A stretch of DNA of 34,282 bases from Firmicutes bacterium CAG:882 (GTDB taxonomy: Bacteria; Bacillota; Clostridia; Lachnospirales; Lachnospiraceae). A program made the position numbers and the translations under genes. Of this stretch, positions 8,022-16,093 are shown piece after piece. Position 1 is the first letter of the stretch. The number at the start of each line of letters is the position of its first letter. Below the pieces are notes generated by a model. That model made no database searches. It saw nothing but the letters and a program-made list of their open reading frames with translations, and had not been told where the DNA came from. The stretch is from positions 1 to 34,282 of the forward strand of contig FR895438.1 in the NCBI GenBank assembly GCA_000435595.1, in the 5' to 3' direction.

Positions 8022-9413
8022 ATGTTAGAGGACATCTTAAAAGGAAAAAAGAGTTTGTTTGAGACAGGTATGCAGAGCGTGCTGCGCGGGCAGGAAAACA
8101 GAGTAAGAAGAATTGTGATTAAGCAGGGAAATCTTGTTGTGAATGAGCGCTCGGAGAGCAGCGGCGTGTGTGCAAAGGTCTACAAAAATGGAGTGAGCGG
8201 CTTTGCGTCGATGGCTGAGTATACACCTGAGGCGGCAGAGATGGTTTTAAAGGCAGCGACTGAGAACGCACATTATCTTTATAAGTATACGGAGAATAAG
8301 AAGGCGGCACTTTCGCCTTACGCAAGTGCGGACGCCTATGTGGAGTCGAAGAGATTCATCATTGATTTTGAGCAGAAGAAGCTTGTAGACCTCTGCAAGC
8401 AGGTGGACGATTACATAGTTAACAAGTATCCGAAGCTCACAAGCAGAACCGTTGTCTACAGGGAGGACACGATGGAGAAGGTTATCTGTACCTCCGATGC
8501 TGCGGACGGCCATGTGGCTTACCCTAGATGCGCCCTGTATTTTGTGCTCAATATGGAGTCGAAGGACGGACAGCCTCTTGAGCTTATGGATTTGGTCGGA
8601 GGCTTCGGACATGCCGACGATAACTTCAAGGATTTGTCTGAGGTTTACACTAAGATTGACAATGTATACAAGCGTCTCTGCGACAAGGCGGAGGGAGTGT
8701 ACGCCGAGGCCGGAGTTAAGACCGTAATTCTCGATTCGGATGTTGCGGGAATGATTGCACATGAGGCTGTGGGTCACACTGTTGAAGCTGACCTTGTAAT
8801 CGGCGGCTCTGTTGCGGGACCTAACCTCGGAAAACAGGTGGCGTCAGAGCTTGTGAGCATCGTTGACTATGCGCACACTGCACTTGGACAGCAGGCACCG
8901 CTTCCGGTATATCTTGACGATGAGGGAATTATTGCACAGGATGCGGTTTTGGTTGAGAACGGAATCCTCAAGGGCTATATGCACAACCGTGAGACGGCTG
9001 ACCGCTTCGGTGTTGCACCTTGCGGAAATGCAAGAGGCTGGGATTTCTCGGACGAACCTCTTATCCGAATGAGAAACACGGTTGTCCTTCCGGGAAAGGA
9101 CACACTCGAGGATATGATTGCATCCGTCGACGACGGATATTACCTCCTCTCAACGGGCAACGGACAGGCGGACCTGACGGGCGAGTTCATGTTCGGAATC
9201 ACGATGGGATATGAGATTAAGAACGGAAAGCTCGGAAGAGCCATACTCGATACAACGGTGTCGGGAGTTGCCTTTGATATGTTGAAGACGGTTGATATGG
9301 TTTCGGATAAGGTTAAGTGGGAAGCCAACGGTACCTGCGGCAAGAAGCAGCCGATGGCTGTCTCAATGGGCGGACCGGCAATCAAGTGTCAGATTACAAT
9401 AGGGGGTAGATAA
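8022..9413 (+). CDS. tldD: TldD-type metalloprotease
   Basis: A 463-residue TldD family protein. The metal-binding motif is HEAVGH (within MIAHEAVGHTVEAD), followed by the conserved glycine-rich C-terminal region ending GGPAIKCQITIGGR. TldD is the catalytic partner of TldE/PmbA; in E. coli the pair matures microcin B17, and homologues trim modified peptides. The TldE gene follows after two bases, so the pair is co-translated. Its place inside an acyl-synthesis locus is unusual. No RiPP precursor or maturase is visible nearby, so the substrate is unknown. Confidence 0.93.
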   Translation: MLEDILKGKKSLFETGMQSVLRGQENRVRRIVIKQGNLVVNERSESSGVCAKVYKNGVSGFASMAEYTPEAAEMVLKAATENAHYLYKYTENKKAALSPYASADAYVESKRFIIDFEQKKLVDLCKQVDDYIVNKYPKLTSRTVVYREDTMEKVICTSDAADGHVAYPRCALYFVLNMESKDGQPLELMDLVGGFGHADDNFKDLSEVYTKIDNVYKRLCDKAEGVYAEAGVKTVILDSDVAGMIAHEAVGHTVEADLVIGGSVAGPNLGKQVASELVSIVDYAHTALGQQAPLPVYLDDEGIIAQDAVLVENGILKGYMHNRETADRFGVAPCGNARGWDFSDEPLIRMRNTVVLPGKDTLEDMIASVDDGYYLLSTGNGQADLTGEFMFGITMGYEIKNGKLGRAILDTTVSGVAFDMLKTVDMVSDKVKWEANGTCGKKQPMAVSMGGPAIKCQITIGGR

Positions 9414-9415
9414 TT

Positions 9416-10714
9416 ATGGCAAATATAATCGAGGTTTCGGATAAGTTAAAGAGTCTCATAGCAGAAAAAGGGGATATAAAGGCGCAGTATTCCGTTGCGC
9501 TCACACAGACGAGAGAGATTACGATGGAGAACGGCGAGTTCACTCTCTTTAGAACTCTTTTTGACAATGATGTGGAGATAAAGGTTATAAAGGACGGCAA
9601 GGTTGGAACGACAAGCCTCAACAAGTTCGACGATAAGGCACTTTCAGATGCAGTTGACAACGTGCTCGTGTCAGCCGAGGCGGGTACGGCGGATGAGAAC
9701 TTTGACATTGCTCCGGGCATGGATGAGGCAAAGTTCACAATCGGTGCGGTTGAGCCTGACATTGACAAGCTTATGCAGCGCGCAAAGGAGCTTTCGGAGG
9801 ACATTAAGAACAGACATCCTAAGGTGCTTGTAATGCAGATTATCTTAAAGCATGTGAGCACTCATTCAATCTACCGCAACACCAACGGAAGCCGGGACGA
9901 GAAGGTTTCCGGACGATATGAGGTATCGGTTGAGTTTGCCGGAAATGACGGTGAAAATTCAACGGGTATTGCGGGTACTTTCGTCGCAGTATCGAGCCTT
10001 GACAAGCCGTTTATCGAGCTTGGCAGCATTGAGAAGGACTTAAAGGATGCGGAGGATTCACTTAATCCTATATCCGTTGACGGAAAGTTCGAGGGCGATG
10101 TAATCTTCACACCGAGCTGCGCGATGATTATGACCTACTATGCACTCTCTAATTTTGTCGGAGAGTCGGCAGTCCTTGAAAATACGGGCTTGTGGCTCGG
10201 CAAAATCGGTCAGAAGGTCGCAGCCGACAAGCTCACGGTTGCAATGAAGCCTTGGGATGAGAGAATCGTAAATCATGAGGTGCATACAGACGATGGTTTC
10301 CGTTCGGAGGATTACACGATTATCGAGAACGGTGTTTTAAAGAGCTACATGACATCGCTCTATGCAGCCAACAAGTGCAAGGTTGAGCGCGCGAAGAACT
10401 CGGGCTTCGACCTCGTTATAGAGGGCGGTGACATGGCTCTTGCAGATATGATAAAGAGTATTAAGAGAGGGCTTATCGTCGGAGCTGTTTCCTGCGGTAT
10501 GCCGTCGGGTAACGGTGAGCTCTCCGGAGTTGCAAAGAACAGCTTCTATGTGGAGGATGGTCAGATAAAGGGTGCGGTTACCGAGACAATGATTAACTTT
10601 AACCTTGCGGATATGATGCAGAATGTGACGGCACTTTCCAAGGAAGTGCTCTGTGACGGAACAATGGTTGTTCCTTACATAGAGGTGTCACATGTGCTTA
10701 TTTCCGGAAAATAA
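9416..10714 (+). CDS. pmbA: TldE/PmbA-type protease subunit
   Basis: A 432-residue TldE/PmbA homologue. It has the same general fold and layout as TldD, including the ENGVLKSYMTSLYAANK region and a glycine-rich C-terminal half, but lacks the HExxxH motif. In the known TldD/E complex this subunit is non-catalytic and completes the chamber. The gene starts two bases after the tldD stop. It is followed by a 227-base non-coding gap with a palindromic repeat, so it is probably the last gene of its transcript. Confidence 0.9.
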   Translation: MANIIEVSDKLKSLIAEKGDIKAQYSVALTQTREITMENGEFTLFRTLFDNDVEIKVIKDGKVGTTSLNKFDDKALSDAVDNVLVSAEAGTADENFDIAPGMDEAKFTIGAVEPDIDKLMQRAKELSEDIKNRHPKVLVMQIILKHVSTHSIYRNTNGSRDEKVSGRYEVSVEFAGNDGENSTGIAGTFVAVSSLDKPFIELGSIEKDLKDAEDSLNPISVDGKFEGDVIFTPSCAMIMTYYALSNFVGESAVLENTGLWLGKIGQKVAADKLTVAMKPWDERIVNHEVHTDDGFRSEDYTIIENGVLKSYMTSLYAANKCKVERAKNSGFDLVIEGGDMALADMIKSIKRGLIVGAVSCGMPSGNGELSGVAKNSFYVEDGQIKGAVTETMINFNLADMMQNVTALSKEVLCDGTMVVPYIEVSHVLISGK

Positions 10715-10750
10715 GTAACCAGGCAATTGCGAAACTATATATTTGAAAGC

Positions 10751-10897
10751 GGACGTTGTACAAATTTAACAATTCACCGCAGGCACGCTTTCGCTACATG
10801 AATCACGCAACGGTACATAACGCAGTAAAATACACTGCCTAAGTACCGGCGGCTTCATAGTACCTGCTTGCGAATTTGTTAAATTTGCACAACTGTT
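10751..10897 (+). repeat. Palindromic element, family 2 copy 1
   Basis: The outer boxes GGACGTTGT and GCACAACTGTT enclose complementary arms (about 10756-10775 and 10872-10892; core AAATTTAACA / TGTTAAATTT). Inside lies a box with GGCACGCTTTCGCTAC and, further on, GCAGTAAAATAC. The same boxes recur in copy 2 at 14.9 kb, but with a different arm sequence. It fills most of the gap between pmbA and accD. Confidence 0.75.
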
Positions 10898-10959
10898 TAT
10901 CGTCAAAATTGAGTTCTATAAATGCCTAAATAAGTAAAAATATGAAAGGAGATACGAAC

Positions 10960-11877
10960 TTGGTTATAGAGGAATATCTTGCATCGGTTAAGGAAGTGCC
11001 GTGCGAGAAATGTAAGGAACCGGTTGTTCAGGGCGTTCTCGCCAAGAATTACTTCGTATGCCCGAAGTGTGGTAAATATAATAAGATTCCGGCAAGAGCC
11101 AGAATAGAGCTTCTTGCAGATGACGGAAGCTTTAATGAGCTTTGGAATGAGGCAACCACGGGAAATCCTATAGGATTTCCCGATTATGAGGAGAAGAGCA
11201 GTAAGGCGAGAACGACAAGTCATGAAAATGAAGGTGTTATCTGCGGTACTGCCACAATAGAGGGAAGCGAGTGCTGCATATATGTCATGGAGCCGAAGTT
11301 TATGATGGGTTCTATGGGTACGGTTGTCGGTGACAAAATTGCAGCCCTTTTTGAATATGCCATAGAGCACAGACTTCCTGTTATAGGATATGCGGCATCC
11401 GGAGGAGCGAGAATGCAGGAGGGTATGCTCTCGCTTATGCAGATGGCCAAGGTGTCGGGAGCAGTTAAGCTTCACAGTGATGAGGGACTTTTTTACATGG
11501 TATGTGCGACTGACCCTACCACGGGAGGTGTGACCGCAAGCTTTGCGATGCTCGGGGATGTCATTATCGGTGAGCCGGGTGCGCTTGTCGGATTTGCAGG
11601 CAAGCGTGTTATCGAGCAGGTTACGGGTGAGAAACTTCCTGAAGGATTCCAGAGCGCGGAGTTCCAGCTTGAAAACGGTTTTCTTGATGACATAGTAAGA
11701 CGTAATGACCAGAGACATTACATTGCGTCAATGCTCAGAATTCATAAGTCGGCAGCAGGTGATGATATGCTTCATGCAAAGTCACATGAGCAGCACCTTA
11801 AGCTTCGTGAGCTGGTTCACAAGCAGGGTAAGACCGGAAGTGCGGTTCAGAAGCTTATGGATATGATACACAATTAA
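10960..11877 (+). CDS. accD: Acetyl-CoA carboxylase carboxyltransferase subunit beta
   Basis: The beta half of the carboxyltransferase that moves CO2 from carboxybiotin to acetyl-CoA to make malonyl-CoA. An N-terminal C4 zinc finger (CEKC ... CPKC) and the glycine-rich core ASGGARMQEG are typical. The TTG at 10960 is preferred over the in-frame ATG at 10942, because AAAGGAGA (10945-10952) lies 7 bases before the TTG and would otherwise be inside the gene; this gives 305 residues. accA follows after 45 bases. AccB and AccC are not in the window, so biotin carrier and carboxylase must come from elsewhere. Confidence 0.93.
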   Translation: MVIEEYLASVKEVPCEKCKEPVVQGVLAKNYFVCPKCGKYNKIPARARIELLADDGSFNELWNEATTGNPIGFPDYEEKSSKARTTSHENEGVICGTATIEGSECCIYVMEPKFMMGSMGTVVGDKIAALFEYAIEHRLPVIGYAASGGARMQEGMLSLMQMAKVSGAVKLHSDEGLFYMVCATDPTTGGVTASFAMLGDVIIGEPGALVGFAGKRVIEQVTGEKLPEGFQSAEFQLENGFLDDIVRRNDQRHYIASMLRIHKSAAGDDMLHAKSHEQHLKLRELVHKQGKTGSAVQKLMDMIHN

Positions 11878-11922
11878 GGCAGAAACGCGCACAGACCGGC
11901 GCAGAAAAGAGGATATATTTAG

Positions 11923-12732
11923 ATGGACGCATACGAAAAAATCCGGTGTGCCAGAAAGGCAGGCCGGCCGACAGCGAAAGATTATATCAATTCAATTTTT
12001 ACAGGCTTCATGGAACTTCACGGCGACAGAACCTTCGGTGATGACCATGCGGTTGTAGGCGGTGTCGCATGGCTTGATGAGATGCCTGTTACCGTTATCG
12101 GAATAGAGAAAGGACACAGCCTTGACGAGAGAGTGTACAGAAACTTCGGCTGTGTGCTCCCGGAGGGCTACAGAAAGGCTCAGAGACTTATGAAGGAGGC
12201 GGAGAAGTTCCACCGTCCGGTAATATGCTTTGTCGATACTCAGGGTGCAAGCTGCGGTTCGGGAGCTGAGAGAAGAGGAGCAGGTCAGGCGATTGCCGAC
12301 AATCTTTACGAGATTATGACGTTAAAGACACCTGTTATATCAATCATGGCAGGTGAAGGCGGAAGCGGAGGTGCACTTGCACTTGCGGTCGCTGATGAGG
12401 TATGGATGCTCGAGAACGCATACTACAGCGTTGTATCGCCTGAGGCATGTGCAAGCATTCTCTTTAAGGACTCATCAAGAGTGGCAGAGGCAGCCGACCA
12501 CTTAAAGATGTTTGCCGATGACCTGTTAAAGCTTGAGATTATCGAGAAGGTAATACCCGAGCCTGAGAATTTCGGTGAGCCGGAGTGTGCACTTGAGCCG
12601 TTCATGGATGAGCTTAAGGTGGCTTTAAGCGAGAAGTTATCCGAGCTCATGAATGTGCCTGAGCGGCAGCTTGTGCTTGAGAGATACGGAAGATACCGCA
12701 GGATCGGGAAATGCGAAGGGATTGAATTATGA
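11923..12732 (+). CDS. accA: Acetyl-CoA carboxylase carboxyltransferase subunit alpha
   Basis: The alpha half of the carboxyltransferase, 269 residues and thus shorter than E. coli AccA (319), lacking much of the N-terminal helical region. The segments FMELHGDRTFGDD, DTQGASCGSGAERRG and AGEGGSGGALALAVAD are the conserved acetyl-CoA carboxyltransferase core. It pairs with AccD encoded just upstream to supply malonyl-CoA for FabD and the KS. Its stop overlaps the start of the next gene by four bases (ATGA). Confidence 0.94.
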   Translation: MDAYEKIRCARKAGRPTAKDYINSIFTGFMELHGDRTFGDDHAVVGGVAWLDEMPVTVIGIEKGHSLDERVYRNFGCVLPEGYRKAQRLMKEAEKFHRPVICFVDTQGASCGSGAERRGAGQAIADNLYEIMTLKTPVISIMAGEGGSGGALALAVADEVWMLENAYYSVVSPEACASILFKDSSRVAEAADHLKMFADDLLKLEIIEKVIPEPENFGEPECALEPFMDELKVALSEKLSELMNVPERQLVLERYGRYRRIGKCEGIEL

Positions 12733-13448
12733 AAGTACTTCTTTTGAACGGCAGCCCACGCAGGGAGAAGAGCTGCACTATAAGGGTGGCGCACAAGTTC
12801 GTTGACGGTCTTAGAGCGGCGGGCGACTGCGAGGTCGAGGAAATCAATATAAGTGACTGCAAAATTACTCCATGTCTTGGATGCTTAAGCTGCTGGGGAC
12901 GCACGGAGGGAGAATGTGTCATAAAGAATGATGACATTCCGATGCTCAAGGAGAAGATTCTTGCAGCCGATGTGATAATTGAAAGTTATCCGCTGTATTT
13001 CTTCGGCATGCCGGGAATTATGAAGGTGTTCACGGACAGAATGCTCTCGATGATGTGTACCTATGAGGGACAGGCACCGGTTGCCGGACAGCCTTTTCAC
13101 GGAATACGCGGGGATATGAGCGGAAAGAAGTTCATAATCGTGTCAACATGCGGATACGCCCAGACCGACCTTATCTATGACCCGCTTCTTAAAGAGTATG
13201 ACTGTATATGCGGTCCGGGCAATTACTATGCACTCCTTTGTCCGCAGGGAAAGACTCTTTCGGTTCCTGAACTTTACGAGAGAATGGAAATATATCTTGA
13301 AAAATATGTTGATGCAGGAAAAGAGCTTGCCGCAACCGGAGAGCTTTCCGAGGAGACGATACTTAAGCTTCGCGAAGCACCTTTTAACGAGAGGAGATTC
13401 AAGCTTCTGCTTAAGAAGTTCTGGGAGAATGAAAGGGGCAATGTCTGA
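12729..13448 (+). CDS. Flavodoxin-fold NAD(P)H-dependent oxidoreductase with clustered cysteines
   Basis: A 239-residue FMN-binding protein of the NADPH-dependent FMN reductase / iron-sulfur flavoprotein group. The N-terminal LLNGSPRREKS is the FMN phosphate loop. CLGCLSCWGRTEGEC (Cys-x2-Cys-x2-Cys, then a fourth Cys) is the compact cysteine motif of Isf-like proteins, but relatives without an Fe-S cluster also carry it. It is translationally coupled to accA upstream and to the thioesterase downstream (TGATG overlap), so a redox step on the acyl product or on its precursor is possible (inference). Substrate unknown. Confidence 0.8.
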   Translation: MKVLLLNGSPRREKSCTIRVAHKFVDGLRAAGDCEVEEINISDCKITPCLGCLSCWGRTEGECVIKNDDIPMLKEKILAADVIIESYPLYFFGMPGIMKVFTDRMLSMMCTYEGQAPVAGQPFHGIRGDMSGKKFIIVSTCGYAQTDLIYDPLLKEYDCICGPGNYYALLCPQGKTLSVPELYERMEIYLEKYVDAGKELAATGELSEETILKLREAPFNERRFKLLLKKFWENERGNV

Positions 13449-14221
13449 TGTATGAAATGTCATGCAGTGTGAGATTCAGTGAGACGGAGCACAACGGTGT
13501 GATGTCGATGAATGGTCTGCTTCGTCTTTTTCAGGATGTGGGATATGCCCATGCGTTAGAAAGAGGCTTTGGGCTTGACTATACGAGGAGAACACGGTGT
13601 ACATGGTATCTTTTGTCATGGCAGATTAATGCCTTCAGAATGCCTCGCGCGGGTGAGCGTATAAGGCTTGCGACATGCATATATGATATGCGTGCTTCGC
13701 TTGCACATAAGAGTATTGCAATGTATGATGCCGGCGGGAATTGTCTTGCACTCGGGGATACGATGTGGGTGTACATGAATGTAGACAGGCAGGAGCCGGT
13801 TGTTCCGGAAAACATTGCAGGTGACATGGCACGGGGCGGCGGAGTATGGATGAATGAAGATTTTGGTCAAAAGATAGAACCATTTGGGATAAATTCACAG
13901 ACGGCGGCAGCTCCGAGAAGGATAAGAATACCTTCCGATGTCGTAAATATGGAGCCGTGCAGGATAGAGACTTATGTGCTTGACACCAACGGTCATGCCA
14001 ACAATGTACGCCTTACCGAGCTTGCGATGCGCCTTAGCGGGGCGGACAACGAGAGCTGTACCGGGCTCAGAGCTGAGTTCAAGGAGCAGGTGAAGGCTGA
14101 CAGCATGGTATATCCGGTCATAAAAAAAGACCGCCACGGAAATGTGACGGTCATCACGATAGCATTTAAAAATGATGCCGGCCATACTATGGCGGTATTT
14201 GAATTTACGGCTGACGCATAG
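13448..14221 (+). CDS. Acyl-ACP thioesterase, FatA/FatB type
   Basis: A 257-residue double-hotdog thioesterase that releases free fatty acids from ACP. The N-terminal hotdog begins with SVRFSETEHNGVMSM. The C-terminal half carries DTNGHANNV, the Asp-x-Asn-x-His-x-Asn-Asn active-site motif of plant and bacterial acyl-ACP thioesterases. It is the last gene of the locus, its ATG overlaps the preceding stop, and a terminator covers its stop codon. A release enzyme inside the locus suggests that the chain leaves as a free acid. Confidence 0.9.
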   Translation: MYEMSCSVRFSETEHNGVMSMNGLLRLFQDVGYAHALERGFGLDYTRRTRCTWYLLSWQINAFRMPRAGERIRLATCIYDMRASLAHKSIAMYDAGGNCLALGDTMWVYMNVDRQEPVVPENIAGDMARGGGVWMNEDFGQKIEPFGINSQTAAAPRRIRIPSDVVNMEPCRIETYVLDTNGHANNVRLTELAMRLSGADNESCTGLRAEFKEQVKADSMVYPVIKKDRHGNVTVITIAFKNDAGHTMAVFEFTADA

Positions 14222-14242
14222 CAACAATGCGCAGCCGTTTTT
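14208..14242 (+). terminator. Intrinsic terminator of the acyl locus
   Basis: CGGCTGACGCAT (14208-14219) pairs with ATGCGCAGCCG (14227-14237) with one bulged A, followed by TTTTT. It overlaps the thioesterase stop codon and faces the convergent gene at 14282-14881. Confidence 0.85.
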
Positions 14243-14281
14243 GTGTGTCTGAAATATCAGTTTATACTCAGGAGGGTGGTA

Positions 14282-14881
14282 CTATTCTTCTGAGGTGTCT
14301 TTATTAAAGTACTCATCGAACTTTTTCTCAACCGCATCATAAGTATCCTTGCAGATTGAAGGAAGCTCCCTGCCCCAAGCACCTGTTGCCTTCTCATAGC
14401 CCTTCTTAAAGGCTTCAAGCATCTTCTGCATCTTATCGTTGTCTCCGCCTGACAGTGCCTTCGCAAAATCAAAGATACGGTCGGATGTCTGCTTAACACC
14501 CCAGTAGCCGTCCTCGGATATATCTTCCTTAGCCTGAGCTGCCGTGGCAGAATCGACCTTGAGCTCACCACTTGCGAGAGCCTTAATCATGTCGGAGCTT
14601 GAAGCAAATGTCTTTCCCTGCTTTAAGAACATGTCGGATACAATAGAGGTAAGCTTGGATGTGCGCTCTGCAAGATCCTGCTTCATCTGAGCCACGATTG
14701 CGGCATTGCTCTTAGCCTTGGCAGTTGTCGTGCCTGAAGCCTCGTAGACTGCGGCATCCTTTGTGAAGGATGTGCTCTTCTTAGATTCGGTCGTTGTGCT
14801 CTGTGTATTCTTGTCTGTCTTAGATGTTGTACCGTATGTGCGGTTGTCATAACTGTTTGATGTAATTCCGTTTACACTCAT
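14282..14881 (-). CDS. Conserved-looking hypothetical protein, Ser/Thr-rich N-terminus
   Basis: A 199-residue soluble protein that I cannot assign to a named family. Residues 1-60 are Ser/Thr/Lys-rich and probably disordered. The rest is predicted helical, with segments such as AIVAQMKQDLAERTSKL and GYWGVKQTSDRIFDFAKAL. There is no signal peptide or membrane helix. GGAAAGGAG lies just before the ATG, so it is a genuine gene. It is single and convergent with the acyl operon. Its start MSVNGITS and low-complexity N-terminus recall small proteins found near flagellar genes in Clostridia, but that is a weak impression. Confidence 0.75.
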   Translation of the reverse strand: MSVNGITSNSYDNRTYGTTSKTDKNTQSTTTESKKSTSFTKDAAVYEASGTTTAKAKSNAAIVAQMKQDLAERTSKLTSIVSDMFLKQGKTFASSSDMIKALASGELKVDSATAAQAKEDISEDGYWGVKQTSDRIFDFAKALSGGDNDKMQKMLEAFKKGYEKATGAWGRELPSICKDTYDAVEKKFDEYFNKDTSEE

Positions 14882-14939
14882 TATATGGACTCCTTTCCAA
14901 GAAAATATATTATAATCGTAAAATTTAGTTATTAATTCC

Positions 14940-15040
14940 GGACGTTGTGTTGTTTTATTATATTACCGCCGGGCACGCTCTCGCTACGTTACGTGCAGTA
15001 AAGTACCCGGCTTGTAATATAGTAAAACAGCACAACTGTT
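14940..15040 (+). repeat. Palindromic element, family 2 copy 2
   Basis: About 101 bases bounded by GGACGTTGTG and GCACAACTGTT. The arms GTTTTATTATATTAC and GTAATATAGTAAAAC (with flanks) are complementary but unlike those of copy 1. The centre has GGGCACGCTCTCGCTAC and GCAGTAAAGTACCCGG. It lies between the promoter region of the unknown minus-strand gene and the HNH gene. The rest of 14882-15182 is AT-rich, with no other feature seen. Confidence 0.75.
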
Positions 15041-15182
15041 AATTATTAAATATGCTTTACGATTATCTATATTATATATCGGTATCATTTTTGAAAAAAT
15101 GAGTATATAATTTGACTTAAGGTAATTATACCGGAGTTTAAGAACAACAAATGTCTAATGCAATAGTGTAAATGGAGAAACT

Positions 15183-15749
15183 ATGGAGAAAATAGATGTT
15201 ATTGAACAAGCAGCCCAAAAGCTTCTAAAACATAATATTGCGGGGGCAAGGTCAGTGATAGAGACGGAATATCCGTTTCATAAGCTGACTGCGCAAGGTC
15301 GTAATTATACCGATAAACAGAAAATGGCTCAATTTATTTGTGATGGATTTATTGACAGGTACAGCGGGCAGCGGCTTGTGAATCCGGGAATATTGAAGGT
15401 TATGTCTTACTATATGTCCGAGACATTCCCGTATCATGCGCACTGGAAAATGGAGGAATGTCACAATGCTTACTGGGAGCTTGTGCCGACGGTCGACCAC
15501 ATATATCCCGTGGTGTTAGGCGGTGCGGATTCGCCGGAGAATTGGGCGACAACCTCCATGCTGCACAATTCAATTAAGAGTAATTGGACGCTAGAGCAGC
15601 TTAACTGGAAAATGTATGATGCAGGCGATTATGATGAGTACGACGGAATGACAGGATTGTTCGTAAAGCTGGTGGAAGCAGACAGGGAGCTGTTAAAGGA
15701 CACCTATATTAAACGGTGGTACAAATTATCGGTTGGGGTTGATTTGTAG
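15183..15749 (+). CDS. HNH endonuclease domain protein
   Basis: A 188-residue protein with an HNH nuclease core: Asp105-His106 in TVDHIYPVVLGGADSPENW, then the Asn/His-containing TSMLHNSIKSN. HNH proteins cut DNA with a single metal ion and serve in restriction, homing or phage packaging. There is no methylase, intron or phage gene beside it, and palindromic repeats lie on both sides (family 2 at 14.9 kb, family 1 at 15.9 kb). GGAGAAACT precedes the ATG. It may be an orphan restriction-like or mobile nuclease; the role is unknown. Confidence 0.82.
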   Translation: MEKIDVIEQAAQKLLKHNIAGARSVIETEYPFHKLTAQGRNYTDKQKMAQFICDGFIDRYSGQRLVNPGILKVMSYYMSETFPYHAHWKMEECHNAYWELVPTVDHIYPVVLGGADSPENWATTSMLHNSIKSNWTLEQLNWKMYDAGDYDEYDGMTGLFVKLVEADRELLKDTYIKRWYKLSVGVDL

Positions 15750-15883
15750 GATTTGATTGTATATAATGTAAATTATGGATTGTATACAAAATTCAAAATA
15801 CAGTACACAATGCGAGCGGCGCAAAAGGCTGATGAAGCAATAAAGCTGATTCGGAGTCAATACAGGCTGAAAGATTCCATATA

Positions 15884-15997
15884 GTATAATGGAGTTATAT
15901 TTATATATAGCGCGACTTTTGGGAGAAGCTTGGTTGTTCTTAGAACAACCTGCTTCGTACAACGGAGCTGATATATATAAATATAACTTCATTATAC
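15884..15997 (+). repeat. Palindromic element, family 1 copy C (short form)
   Basis: The outer arms 15884-15909 and 15972-15997 match at 25 of 26 positions, and the odd one is a G-T pair. Next come the family boxes GCGCGACTTTTGGGA (15910-15924) and GTACAACGGAGCTGA (15957-15971), around an inner hairpin with GAAGC/GCTTC and GGTTGTTC/GAACAACC. It lacks the long core of copies A and B, so the two boxes plus flanking stems seem to be the essential part. It lies in the 344-base gap between the HNH gene and ispE. Confidence 0.82.
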
Positions 15998-16093
15998 ATA
16001 CGAAAAATAAAGCTGCCTGTATTGGCGTCGAATCCGACATCTCAATTCAATCGGCTATGTGTCGCCCGCGTTGTGGAATTATGTGAGGTCAAC

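Noticed and set aside
10903..11718. 271-codon minus-strand frame opposite accD
   Set aside because: It is a shadow of the well-conserved accD codons; its His/Arg/Cys-rich composition and missing family signatures show that it is not a gene.
15145..15155. CAACAAATGTC shared by the HNH upstream region and the patatin upstream region (about 742-752)
   Set aside because: An 11-base match is expected many times by chance in a 34 kb window, and the flanks do not match.
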